In this document: positions 1 through 4,996 of the stretch, one piece after another
Numbering within the stretch: the stretch's first letter is position 1
Layout: each line of letters opens with the position of its first letter
NCBI GenBank assembly: GCA_021805485.1
Contig: JAJZFF010000565.1
Coordinates: 1-5,019, forward strand
DNA from: Pseudomonadota bacterium
Lineage (GTDB): Bacteria > Pseudomonadota > Alphaproteobacteria > Acetobacterales > Acetobacteraceae
Direction of reading: 5' to 3'
DNA length: 5,019 nt
Notes under the pieces: generated by a model
Database searches by the model: none
Seen by the model: the letters and a program-made list of their open reading frames with translations, nothing else
What the model was told of the DNA's origin: nothing
Position numbers and translations under genes: made by a program

Positions 1-202
1 CTCCCGGAGCCGCTCCGTCCACCCCCGCGCGCAGGCGGCCGGCCACGTCCCAAACCCGCCCCCGCCAGCACGGACGAAGCAGGAGCAGAATCACGGCCGC
101 TGGCGCGCCGGTTCCGCCCGCCCGCCTCGCTGCGGCGCCGGCAGCGCAACCGCGCCCCGCCGCTCGTCCAGTCCCGATGATGATCCCGTCAGGCGCGCCC
201 GC
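1..202. other. Non-coding or unassigned stretch downstream of the IclR-type gene
   Basis: No gene can be supported here. All three forward frames stay open across most of the stretch, but they translate to low-complexity Pro/Arg/Ala/Ser-rich strings, as expected of any very GC-rich DNA. On the minus strand a GTG at 94-92 opens a frame that runs off the left edge and begins V-I-L-L-L-L-R-P. It could be the start of a further gene, but about 31 codons are too few to judge and no convincing ribosome binding site precedes it. A 6-bp inverted repeat (CGCTGC / GCAGCG, 128-133 and 141-146, 7-nt loop) lies about 55 nt past the regulator's stop codon. It has no T tract on either side, so a Rho-independent terminator is not supported. 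Confidence 0.5.
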
Positions 203-1015
203 TCAGCCGAGCAGGGCGACCGCCCGCGCGCATTGCGCCGCCGCCTCGCGAATCGCGGGCAGGATGCGGCGCATCACCTCGTCGCGCGACACCCGCGCCG
301 CGTTGGTGGCGACATTGAGCGCCACCGCCTGCCGCGCCCCCCGGCCCGGCACCGCCACCGAAACCGAGCGCAACCCGAGTTCCAGTTCCTGGTCGTTCAG
401 CGCGAACCCGTCCCGCCGCACCGCCTCCAGCCGTTCGAGCAGCAGCACCGGATCGGTGATGGTCGCTTGCGTGAACCCCGGCAATGGCCCGCGTCCATAC
501 CGGGCGCGCACCTCGTCATCGCTGAGGCCGGCGAGCAGCGCCTGGCCCAGCGAGGTCGCATGCGCCGGCAGCCTGGAGCCGATCCCGAGCGAGATCGCCA
601 TCAGCCGCTGCGGCGCCGCCGAGCGCGCGACATAGACGATGTCGGTCCCGTCCAGCACCGCCGCCGAGCTCGATTCGCCGAGCTCGCGCGTCAGCCCGGT
701 GAGATAGGGTTCGATGATCTCGGGAAAGCGCAGGCTGCCGAGATAGGCATAGCCCAGCTCCAGCACCCGCGGGGTGAGCGCGAACCACCGGTCGGTCTGC
801 ACCGCGTAGCCGAGATCGCACAGGGTGAGCAGAAACCGCCGCGCCGCCGAGCGCTGCAACCCGGTCACCCGCGCCGCGTCGGACAGCGTCATCTTCGGCC
901 GGTCCGGTCCGAAGGCGCAAAGGATGGCGAGCCCCCGCGCGAAACTCTCGACATGGTCGCGCGGATTGGCCGGCGCGGGACGGGGCGGGATGGAATCGGC
1001 TGAAAATGACGACAT
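203..1015 (-). CDS. IclR-family transcriptional regulator, PcaR/PobR/PcaU type
   Basis: Predicted cytoplasmic DNA-binding regulator of 270 aa, near the usual 250-280 aa of the family. A winged helix-turn-helix covers about residues 22-75: it opens with ESFARGLAIL, and the recognition region contains the LQRSAARRFLLTL stretch. The IclR effector domain follows from about residue 80 to the end, with TPRVLELGYAYL (81-92), DGTDIVYVAR (122-131), LPAHATSLGQALLAGL (about 149-164) and DQELELGLRS (208-217). These segments are typical of the PcaR/PobR/PcaU branch, whose known members sense aromatic acids or beta-ketoadipate-pathway intermediates and can activate or repress. The ATG at 1015 was chosen over an in-frame ATG at 1087 because the extra 24 residues have no family match and contain codons (TTT, ATT, TTG, AGA) rare elsewhere in the gene. 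Neither start has a strong ribosome binding site. A three-copy repeat lies 108-165 nt upstream and may be its operator. The neighbouring importer makes a transport or catabolism target plausible. Family sure; ligand unknown. Confidence 0.93.
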   Translation of the reverse strand: MSSFSADSIPPRPAPANPRDHVESFARGLAILCAFGPDRPKMTLSDAARVTGLQRSAARRFLLTLCDLGYAVQTDRWFALTPRVLELGYAYLGSLRFPEIIEPYLTGLTRELGESSSAAVLDGTDIVYVARSAAPQRLMAISLGIGSRLPAHATSLGQALLAGLSDDEVRARYGRGPLPGFTQATITDPVLLLERLEAVRRDGFALNDQELELGLRSVSVAVPGRGARQAVALNVATNAARVSRDEVMRRILPAIREAAAQCARAVALLG

Positions 1016-1122
1016 GCGTGCGTTCTGCGCCCATCTGCCCCGCGCTTGCAAGACGGCGGGCCCGCGCGGCGGGAAAATCGCAAACATGCGCCATTCGGAA
1101 AGCGTCCTTGCGGTTTCCCCCG

Positions 1123-1180
1123 CGCTTGTCCACAGGCTTATTCAGATGTCTGTGGACAACTTGCCCGCGTGTCCGCAGGC
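1123..1180. promoter_or_regulatory. Three-copy repeat with a perfect 10-bp palindrome upstream of the regulator gene (putative operator)
   Basis: TTGTCCACAG at 1126-1135 and its exact reverse complement CTGTGGACAA at 1150-1159 form an inverted repeat with a 14-nt spacer. A third copy, in direct orientation to the first, lies at 1166-1180: on the minus strand GCCTGCGGACACGCG there matches GCCTGTGGACAAGCG at 1137-1123 at 13 of 15 positions, offset 43 bp (about four helical turns). As I recall, the related regulator PcaU of Acinetobacter binds three 10-bp repeats, two as a palindrome and one as a direct repeat about 10 bp away. Here the gap between the second 10-mer and the corresponding third 10-mer (1169-1178) is 9 bp. 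This supports an operator for the adjacent IclR-type protein (inference). Each perfect arm also contains TTGTCCACA, a DnaA-box-like 9-mer, so DnaA binding is the rival reading. The repeat is not a terminator, since no T run follows on either strand. Confidence 0.55.
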
Positions 1181-1210
1181 GAACAGCCGATTTTACCGAT
1201 CCCGATACGA

Positions 1211-1657
1211 TCAGCCCTTCACGGTGGCGCCGGTGCCGTCGGTCACACTCACCTCGATCGGAATGCCGCGGGCGACCGAGGCGCCGACGGTGCAGAACTG
1301 TTCGAACTGGTCGAGTATCCGTTGCAGGTGCCCGATCGTTCCCGCCTCGGCGGCGAAGCCGATGGCGACATGGATCGCCTGCACCCGCAGCCGCCGGTTC
1401 TCGTCCCGGTCCACCGTCGCCCGCGCGGTGGTGGTGATCGCCCCCGGCGCCTCGCGGAACTTGGTCATCGCGAAATGAAAGCTGGACGACATGCAAGAGC
1501 CCACCGCCGCCAGCAGCAACTGCACCGGCTCCGGCCCGGTCCCGCCGCCGAGCGGCGGCGGCTCGTCGGAGACGAGCTTCGGCAGCCCGCCGCCGAATTC
1601 GGTCTCGAAGCGGAAATTCTCGATCTGGTGCAGGACGATCTCGTGCGTGTCGGCCAT
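1211..1657 (-). CDS. OsmC-family protein
   Basis: Small cytoplasmic protein of 148 aa, the usual length for the OsmC/Ohr superfamily, whose characterised members reduce organic hydroperoxides with a reactive cysteine pair. Seen here: the family segment GPEPVQLLLAAVGSCMSSSF (41-60) with the putative peroxidatic Cys55, and the second conserved cysteine, Cys122, in FCTVGASVARGIPIEVSV (121-138), which corresponds to the CPVS-type motif of classic members. The proline of that motif is replaced by Thr. The N-terminal half carries LVSDEPPPLGGGTGPEP, seen in a subgroup of plain 'OsmC family' proteins rather than Ohr or OsmC proper, so peroxidase activity is likely but not certain. The ATG at 1657 is preferred over an in-frame start at 1696 because AGGAGA lies 7 nt upstream. 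It is in the same direction as livF, 76 nt downstream of it, and may be read through from the transporter operon. A link to the transporter's job is unknown. Confidence 0.92.
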   Translation of the reverse strand: MADTHEIVLHQIENFRFETEFGGGLPKLVSDEPPPLGGGTGPEPVQLLLAAVGSCMSSSFHFAMTKFREAPGAITTTARATVDRDENRRLRVQAIHVAIGFAAEAGTIGHLQRILDQFEQFCTVGASVARGIPIEVSVTDGTGATVKG

Positions 1658-1664
1658 CGGCGCC

Positions 1665-1670
1665 TCTCCT
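1665..1670 (-). promoter_or_regulatory. Ribosome binding site that fixes the OsmC-family start
   Basis: AGGAGA on the minus strand, 7 nt before the ATG at 1657. No comparable site precedes the upstream in-frame start at 1696, so the shorter 148-aa product is preferred. Confidence 0.8.
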
Positions 1671-1678
1671 TCTGCTGC

Positions 1679-1693
1679 CGTGCAACATGCACG
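1679..1693. repeat. Small perfect inverted repeat between livF and the OsmC-family gene
   Basis: CGTGCA (1679-1684) and TGCACG (1688-1693) form a 6-bp stem with a 3-nt ACA/TGT loop in the 76-nt gap between livF and the OsmC-family gene. On the minus strand it is followed by GCAGCAGAAGGAG and not by a T tract, so it is not a canonical terminator. It sits only 8 nt from the ribosome binding site of the next gene, so an RNA hairpin could affect mRNA stability or translation, or it may be chance. No promoter-like pair is evident in this gap. Confidence 0.35.
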
Positions 1694-1733
1694 CAAGCGT
1701 CAGGCGCCGCCAGATGGCCGAAGGCGGGACCGC

Positions 1734-2435
1734 TCAGAGCCCGAAATAGGCCTCGTGCACGGCGTCGCTCGCCTCAAGCTCGGCCCGCGTGCCGGAAAGC
1801 CGCACCCGCCCGCCATCGATCAGGTAGCCCCGATCGGCCAGCGGCAGGAAGGCGACGTTCTGTTCGGCGATCAGCAGCGTCATCCCGCCGGTGATCGCGG
1901 TCTTCAGCACGTCGACCACCTGCTTGACGAAGACCGGCGCAAGGCCGGACGAGGGCTCGTCCATCAGCAGCAGCTTCGGCTCGGAGACCAGCACCTTGGC
2001 GATGCCGAGCATCTTGCGCTGCCCGCCGGACAGGCTGGAGGCGAGGTCGCGCCGCTTGCCGGCGAGCGCGGGAAACAGGTCGTAGAGCCGGCCGCTGCGC
2101 CGCCGCACCTCGGCGGCCGAGAGGAAATAGCCGCCGAGGCGGATGTTCTCCTCGATGGTCAACCCCGGAAACACGCCGAGTTCGGACATGAAGGCGATGC
2201 CGCGGCGGATGCGCTGGTCCGGCGGCAGGGCGCCGACCGCCTCGCCATCGAACTCGATCGCGCCCGCGGTGCAGGGCAGCAGCCCGATGATCGTGCGCAG
2301 CAGCGTGGTCTTGCCGGCGCTGTTGGCGCCGAGCAGGATCACCGTCTCGCCCGCGTCCACCGCGAGGTCGATGCCCCAGAGAACCTGCATCGGGCCATAT
2401 CCGGACTCGACGCCCTTGAGTGCGAGAAGGGTCAT
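1734..2435 (-). CDS. livF: Branched-chain/hydrophobic amino acid ABC transporter ATP-binding protein LivF
   Basis: One of the two nucleotide-binding subunits of a Liv-type (HAAT) ABC importer. It sits on the cytoplasmic face of the LivH/LivM permease pair and hydrolyses ATP to drive uptake. The protein has 233 aa, the standard LivF length. Motifs: Walker A GANSAGKTT (36-44), signature LSGGQ (135-139), Walker B LLLMDEP (155-161) with catalytic Glu160, and EQN (191-193) at the switch position, where LivF proteins typically carry Gln rather than His. The Walker A has Ser where GPNGAGKT-type loops have Gly. The segment FMSELGVFPGLTIEEN (82-97) lacks the usual PEGRR-like form of LivF. The C-terminal AYFGL ending is typical of the family. 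The start is the ATG at 2435 with GGAGG 8 nt upstream inside the end of livG, and only 4 nt separate it from the livG stop, so translation is probably coupled. The family call is secure; the transported substrate is not fixed by the ATPase. Confidence 0.95.
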   Translation of the reverse strand: MTLLALKGVESGYGPMQVLWGIDLAVDAGETVILLGANSAGKTTLLRTIIGLLPCTAGAIEFDGEAVGALPPDQRIRRGIAFMSELGVFPGLTIEENIRLGGYFLSAAEVRRRSGRLYDLFPALAGKRRDLASSLSGGQRKMLGIAKVLVSEPKLLLMDEPSSGLAPVFVKQVVDVLKTAITGGMTLLIAEQNVAFLPLADRGYLIDGGRVRLSGTRAELEASDAVHEAYFGL

Positions 2436-2439
2436 GCCG

Positions 2440-3147
2440 TCAGCCTCCGATGAACGCGGCGACCACGTCCGGGTCCTGCGATGCCGCCTTGAGCGAACCC
2501 TCGAACAGCATCCGCCCCGCGCCCAGCACGATCACCCGGTCGGTGATGCGGTTGAGGAAGTCGAGCAGATGCTCGACGACGATGAGCGCGATGCCCCGCG
2601 CGGCGAGCGATTTCAGCAGCTCGGCGATGCCCCCGAGTTCGGCCGGATTGAGCCCGGCGCCGATCTCGTCGATCAGCAGCAGCCGCGGATTGGTCGCCAG
2701 CGCGCGGCCGAGATCGAGCATCTTCTGCTGGTTGACCGTCAGCGCCCCGGCGATCGCGTCCGCATGGTCCGCCAGCCCGATACCGGCGAGGATCTCGTCG
2801 ATATCGACAGCACCGCGCCCGGCGAAGGTCGCGGCGACCTCGATGTTCTCGCGCACCCGCATCGCGCGGAAGCATTTCGGCACCTGGAAGCTGCGGTTGA
2901 TGCCGAGCCGGGCGATGCGGAACAGCTTCAGGCGCTGGATTTCCCGCCCCTCGAACAGGATGCGCCCGGCATCGGCCTGGTGCACGCCGGAGATGACGTT
3001 GATCGTCGTCGTCTTGCCGGAGCCGTTGGGGCCGACCAGGCCGAGAATCTCGCCTTCGGAGATCGAGAAACTCTGCCGGTCGAGCACGGTGAGCCCGCCG
3101 AAGCGCTTGCTCACCCCGTCCAGCCGGAGCAGCGGTTCAGAGGACAT
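2440..3147 (-). CDS. livG: Branched-chain/hydrophobic amino acid ABC transporter ATP-binding protein LivG
   Basis: Second ATPase subunit of the same importer; 235 aa, slightly shorter than E. coli LivG (about 255 aa). Motifs: Walker A GPNGSGKTT (39-47), Walker B LLLIDE (156-161) with catalytic Glu161, AGLNPAEL (164-171) after Walker B as in LivG proteins, and the switch His193 in VVEHLLDF. The signature is unusual: LTVNQQ (137-142) replaces an LSxGQ-type motif, with Asn at the position normally held by Gly. NRSFQVPKCFRAMRVRENI (84-102) is the Q-loop region, with Gln88, and resembles LivG. The ATG at 3147 has GGAGA 7 nt upstream and overlaps the end of livM by 11 nt, so the two are translationally linked. 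It sits between livM and livF, the conserved H-M-G-F order. The call of LivG rather than LivF rests on the switch His, the AGLNP segment and the gene order. Confidence 0.95.
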   Translation of the reverse strand: MSSEPLLRLDGVSKRFGGLTVLDRQSFSISEGEILGLVGPNGSGKTTTINVISGVHQADAGRILFEGREIQRLKLFRIARLGINRSFQVPKCFRAMRVRENIEVAATFAGRGAVDIDEILAGIGLADHADAIAGALTVNQQKMLDLGRALATNPRLLLIDEIGAGLNPAELGGIAELLKSLAARGIALIVVEHLLDFLNRITDRVIVLGAGRMLFEGSLKAASQDPDVVAAFIGG

Positions 3148-4045
3148 CGACGTTTCTCCGGATCAGCAGCGACATCAGGCCATTGGGCAGGAACAGCACC
3201 AGCAGCACGATCAGCAGCCCGTAGAGCAGCTCGAAATATTGCGGCGCGGAAACGCCGATCACCGCATAGAAGGCATAGAGCAGGGCCGCGCCGAGCAGCG
3301 GGCCGATCACCGTGCCCACCCCGCCGAACAGGGCGAAGACAATGGCGAAGACCGAAATCTGCAACGTGAACACCGCATCGGGGTAGAACACCGAAAGGTT
3401 CCAGGCATAGGCGCCGCCGGCCAGCCCGGCGATGCCGGCCGAAGCCAGCCAGACGATGAGGCGTTCGCGCACGATGTTGACACCCGCGAGCCCCGCGCTG
3501 ATCGGGTCCTGGTGCATCGCCCGCAGCCCGAGCCCGAAGCGCGAGCGCCGGAAATACGCGGCAAGCCCGGTGGCGAGCAGCAGGATCGCCAGCATCGTCG
3601 CGTAGCTCGCCACCGGCGCGTAGACCTGCTCGATCTTCACGCCATAGGGCCCGCCGGTCACATGCTTCAGCGCCTCGTTCGCCACCACGTAGTAGATGAT
3701 CTGCGAGGCCGCGAGATTGGCGATCGAAAAATACGCGCCGGACAGGCGCAGCAGCGGCCCGAGGATCAGCCCGACCACGATCGCCGCCAGCCCGCCGCCC
3801 AGCACGCAGACCAGCACCGGCATTCCGGTGAACGTCACCAGCAGCGAGGTGGCATAGGCGCCGGTGCCGAAGAAGCCGACATAGCCGAACGGCAGATACC
3901 CGGTGAACCCGTAGAGCAGGTTCAGCCCCTGGGCGAGCGCCATGAAGGTCATCATGGTGAACAGCACGGACTGGTTGCCATAGACATGCGGCAGGACCAG
4001 GAACACGCCGGCGAGAATGGCCAGCACCGCGGCCGGATAACGCAT
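3137..4045 (-). CDS. livM: Branched-chain/hydrophobic amino acid ABC transporter permease LivM
   Basis: Inner-membrane permease subunit of a Liv-type importer. It pairs with LivH to form the channel through which the solute delivered by the periplasmic binding protein passes. The protein is 302 aa and highly hydrophobic, with about eight or more membrane segments, for example near residues 5-22, 28-46, 74-98, 148-165, 194-215 and 228-262, then 272-294. Family marks: LNLLYGFTGYLPFGYVGFFG (41-60) followed by TGAY, the cytoplasmic coupling loop RSRFGLGLRAMHQDPISAGL (167-186) followed by GVN, and FGGVGTVIGPLLGA (240-253). A GTG at 4066 gives seven more residues (MRKRNSA). The ATG at 4045 is preferred because AGAGGA lies 8 nt upstream, overlapping the livH stop codon. 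The gap to livH is 13 nt and the end overlaps livG by 11 nt. The protein is shorter than E. coli LivM (about 425 aa) and close to the common roughly 300-residue form of this family. Substrate not determinable from sequence. Confidence 0.94.
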   Translation of the reverse strand: MRYPAAVLAILAGVFLVLPHVYGNQSVLFTMMTFMALAQGLNLLYGFTGYLPFGYVGFFGTGAYATSLLVTFTGMPVLVCVLGGGLAAIVVGLILGPLLRLSGAYFSIANLAASQIIYYVVANEALKHVTGGPYGVKIEQVYAPVASYATMLAILLLATGLAAYFRRSRFGLGLRAMHQDPISAGLAGVNIVRERLIVWLASAGIAGLAGGAYAWNLSVFYPDAVFTLQISVFAIVFALFGGVGTVIGPLLGAALLYAFYAVIGVSAPQYFELLYGLLIVLLVLFLPNGLMSLLIRRNVDVL

Positions 4046-4053
4046 TGCACTGT

Positions 4054-4059
4054 TCCTCT
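4054..4059 (-). promoter_or_regulatory. Ribosome binding site that decides the livM start
   Basis: AGAGGA on the minus strand, 8 nt before the ATG at 4045. It overlaps the last base of the livH TAA stop, so livH and livM are likely coupled. It would lie inside the coding sequence if the GTG at 4066 were used, which makes that longer start less likely. Confidence 0.7.
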
Positions 4060-4940
4060 TACGCACTGCGCACCGCCTTGCCGAGCAGGCCGGAGGGCCG
4101 GATCAGCACGATGACGAGGAGCAGCGCATAGGGCACGAGATTCGACCACGAGGCGTAATAGGTCTGCATCAGCATCGTTCCCACGCCGAACACGAGGCCG
4201 CCGACCACGGTGCCGAGCGGATTGCCGAGCGAGCCGATGATGATGATGGCGAAGGACGTCGTGGTCAGCCCGTCGCCGATCGAGGGCGATACCGACCCGA
4301 CCATGTAGGGCACGAAGACGCCGGCGATCCCGGCGAGCGACAGGCCGATCATGAAGGCGATCGCCGAAACCCGGTCGACATCGATGCCGGTGGCGCGCGC
4401 CTCGTCGCGGTCGGCCATGATGGCCCGCGTCGCGAAGCCGAGCCGCGTGCGGGTGAAATAGAGCCAGAGCCCGCCGATGCAGAGAATGCTCACCGCCGCC
4501 GCGACCCACCAGCTGTCGGGAAATTCCTGACCGAGAATGCCGATATTCCCCGAACCCAGCGCGTCGCCGGGCAGCGAGCGCTGGTCCGCGCCGAAGATGA
4601 GGAGCATCACCGCCTCGATCATCTGGGCGATGCCGAAGAACAGGATGAACGACAGCATCTCCGGATCCTGGCTGCGCTGCAGGCGCGGCACCACCCCGTA
4701 ATAGAGCGGATAGCCGATCAGGATTCCGCCAAGAACCGCCAGCGGAATGCCGAAGATCGGGTTGAGGTGAAGGTCATGGACCAGCAGCCACGCGCCGAAC
4801 CCGCCCAGCATGATGAACTGGCCATGGGCGAGATTGATCATCCGCATCACGCCGAAGACGAGGTTCAGGCCGATGCCGACGAGGCTGAAGAAGATGCCGT
4901 AGAGAATGCCGCCGATCAGCGCGTATTCGAGAAGTGCCAA
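4059..4940 (-). CDS. livH: Branched-chain/hydrophobic amino acid ABC transporter permease LivH (TTG start)
   Basis: Inner-membrane permease subunit that forms the translocation path with LivM; 293 aa, normal for LivH. An N-terminal hydrophobic segment runs straight into the family motif FGVMRMINLAHGQFIMLG (29-46). The cytoplasmic coupling loop TRLGFATRAIMADRDEARAT (165-184) continues into GIDVDR, and GSLGNPLGTVVGGLVFG (236-252) corresponds to the conserved glycine-rich stretch near the C-terminus. About eight hydrophobic segments are visible, including 10-30, 64-84, 96-116, 145-161, 192-212, 229-258 and 268-280. The start must be TTG at 4940: an in-frame TGA lies at 4955-4953, no ATG or GTG occurs in frame until codon 31, and AAAGGG lies 7 nt upstream of the TTG. 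It is the first gene of the visible operon. A substrate-binding protein gene is expected upstream, beyond the window. Confidence in the family is high; the start is inferred from the frame. Confidence 0.95.
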   Translation of the reverse strand: MALLEYALIGGILYGIFFSLVGIGLNLVFGVMRMINLAHGQFIMLGGFGAWLLVHDLHLNPIFGIPLAVLGGILIGYPLYYGVVPRLQRSQDPEMLSFILFFGIAQMIEAVMLLIFGADQRSLPGDALGSGNIGILGQEFPDSWWVAAAVSILCIGGLWLYFTRTRLGFATRAIMADRDEARATGIDVDRVSAIAFMIGLSLAGIAGVFVPYMVGSVSPSIGDGLTTTSFAIIIIGSLGNPLGTVVGGLVFGVGTMLMQTYYASWSNLVPYALLLVIVLIRPSGLLGKAVRSA

Positions 4941-4947
4941 CGGCGCG

Positions 4948-4953
4948 CCCTTT
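4948..4953 (-). promoter_or_regulatory. Ribosome binding site for the TTG start of livH
   Basis: AAAGGG on the minus strand, 7 nt before TTG at 4940. Together with the in-frame TGA at 4955-4953 it supports initiation at the rare TTG codon. An ATG at 4956-4954 lies just before the site but is in another frame. Confidence 0.65.
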
Positions 4954-4996
4954 CATGCAGGGGAGTTGGAAACCAGTGGTCCGGAACGACGAAAGA

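Noticed and set aside
1..94. Start of another minus-strand gene from a GTG at 94 running off the left edge
   Set aside because: Only about 31 codons are visible, without a ribosome binding site or recognisable motif, so it cannot be supported from this window.
177..1003. Long forward-strand open frames opposite the regulator gene
   Set aside because: They are Arg/Pro/Ala-rich shadow frames of the minus-strand IclR-type gene, with no recognisable domain, as expected in very GC-rich DNA.
1056..1065. 10-bp palindrome GCGGGCCCGC and nearby 8-bp palindrome CTTGCAAG (1045-1052) in the leader of the regulator gene
   Set aside because: Short G/C palindromes are frequent by chance at this base composition, and they have no second copy or fitting position.
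1016..1087. N-terminal 24-residue extension of the IclR-type regulator from the ATG at 1087
   Set aside because: The extension has no family match, a different codon style and no properly spaced ribosome binding site; the ATG at 1015 gives a normal-length protein.
1126..1159. Rho-independent terminator for the OsmC-family gene formed by the 10-bp inverted repeat
   Set aside because: The loop would be 14 nt and no T run follows on either strand; the third repeat copy argues for a protein-binding site.
2143..4114. Forward-strand open frames of 400-560 codons opposite livM, livG and livF
   Set aside because: Their translations are rich in Gln/Arg/Asp/His and low in structure. The opposite strand carries complete ABC transporter motifs, so these are antisense shadows.
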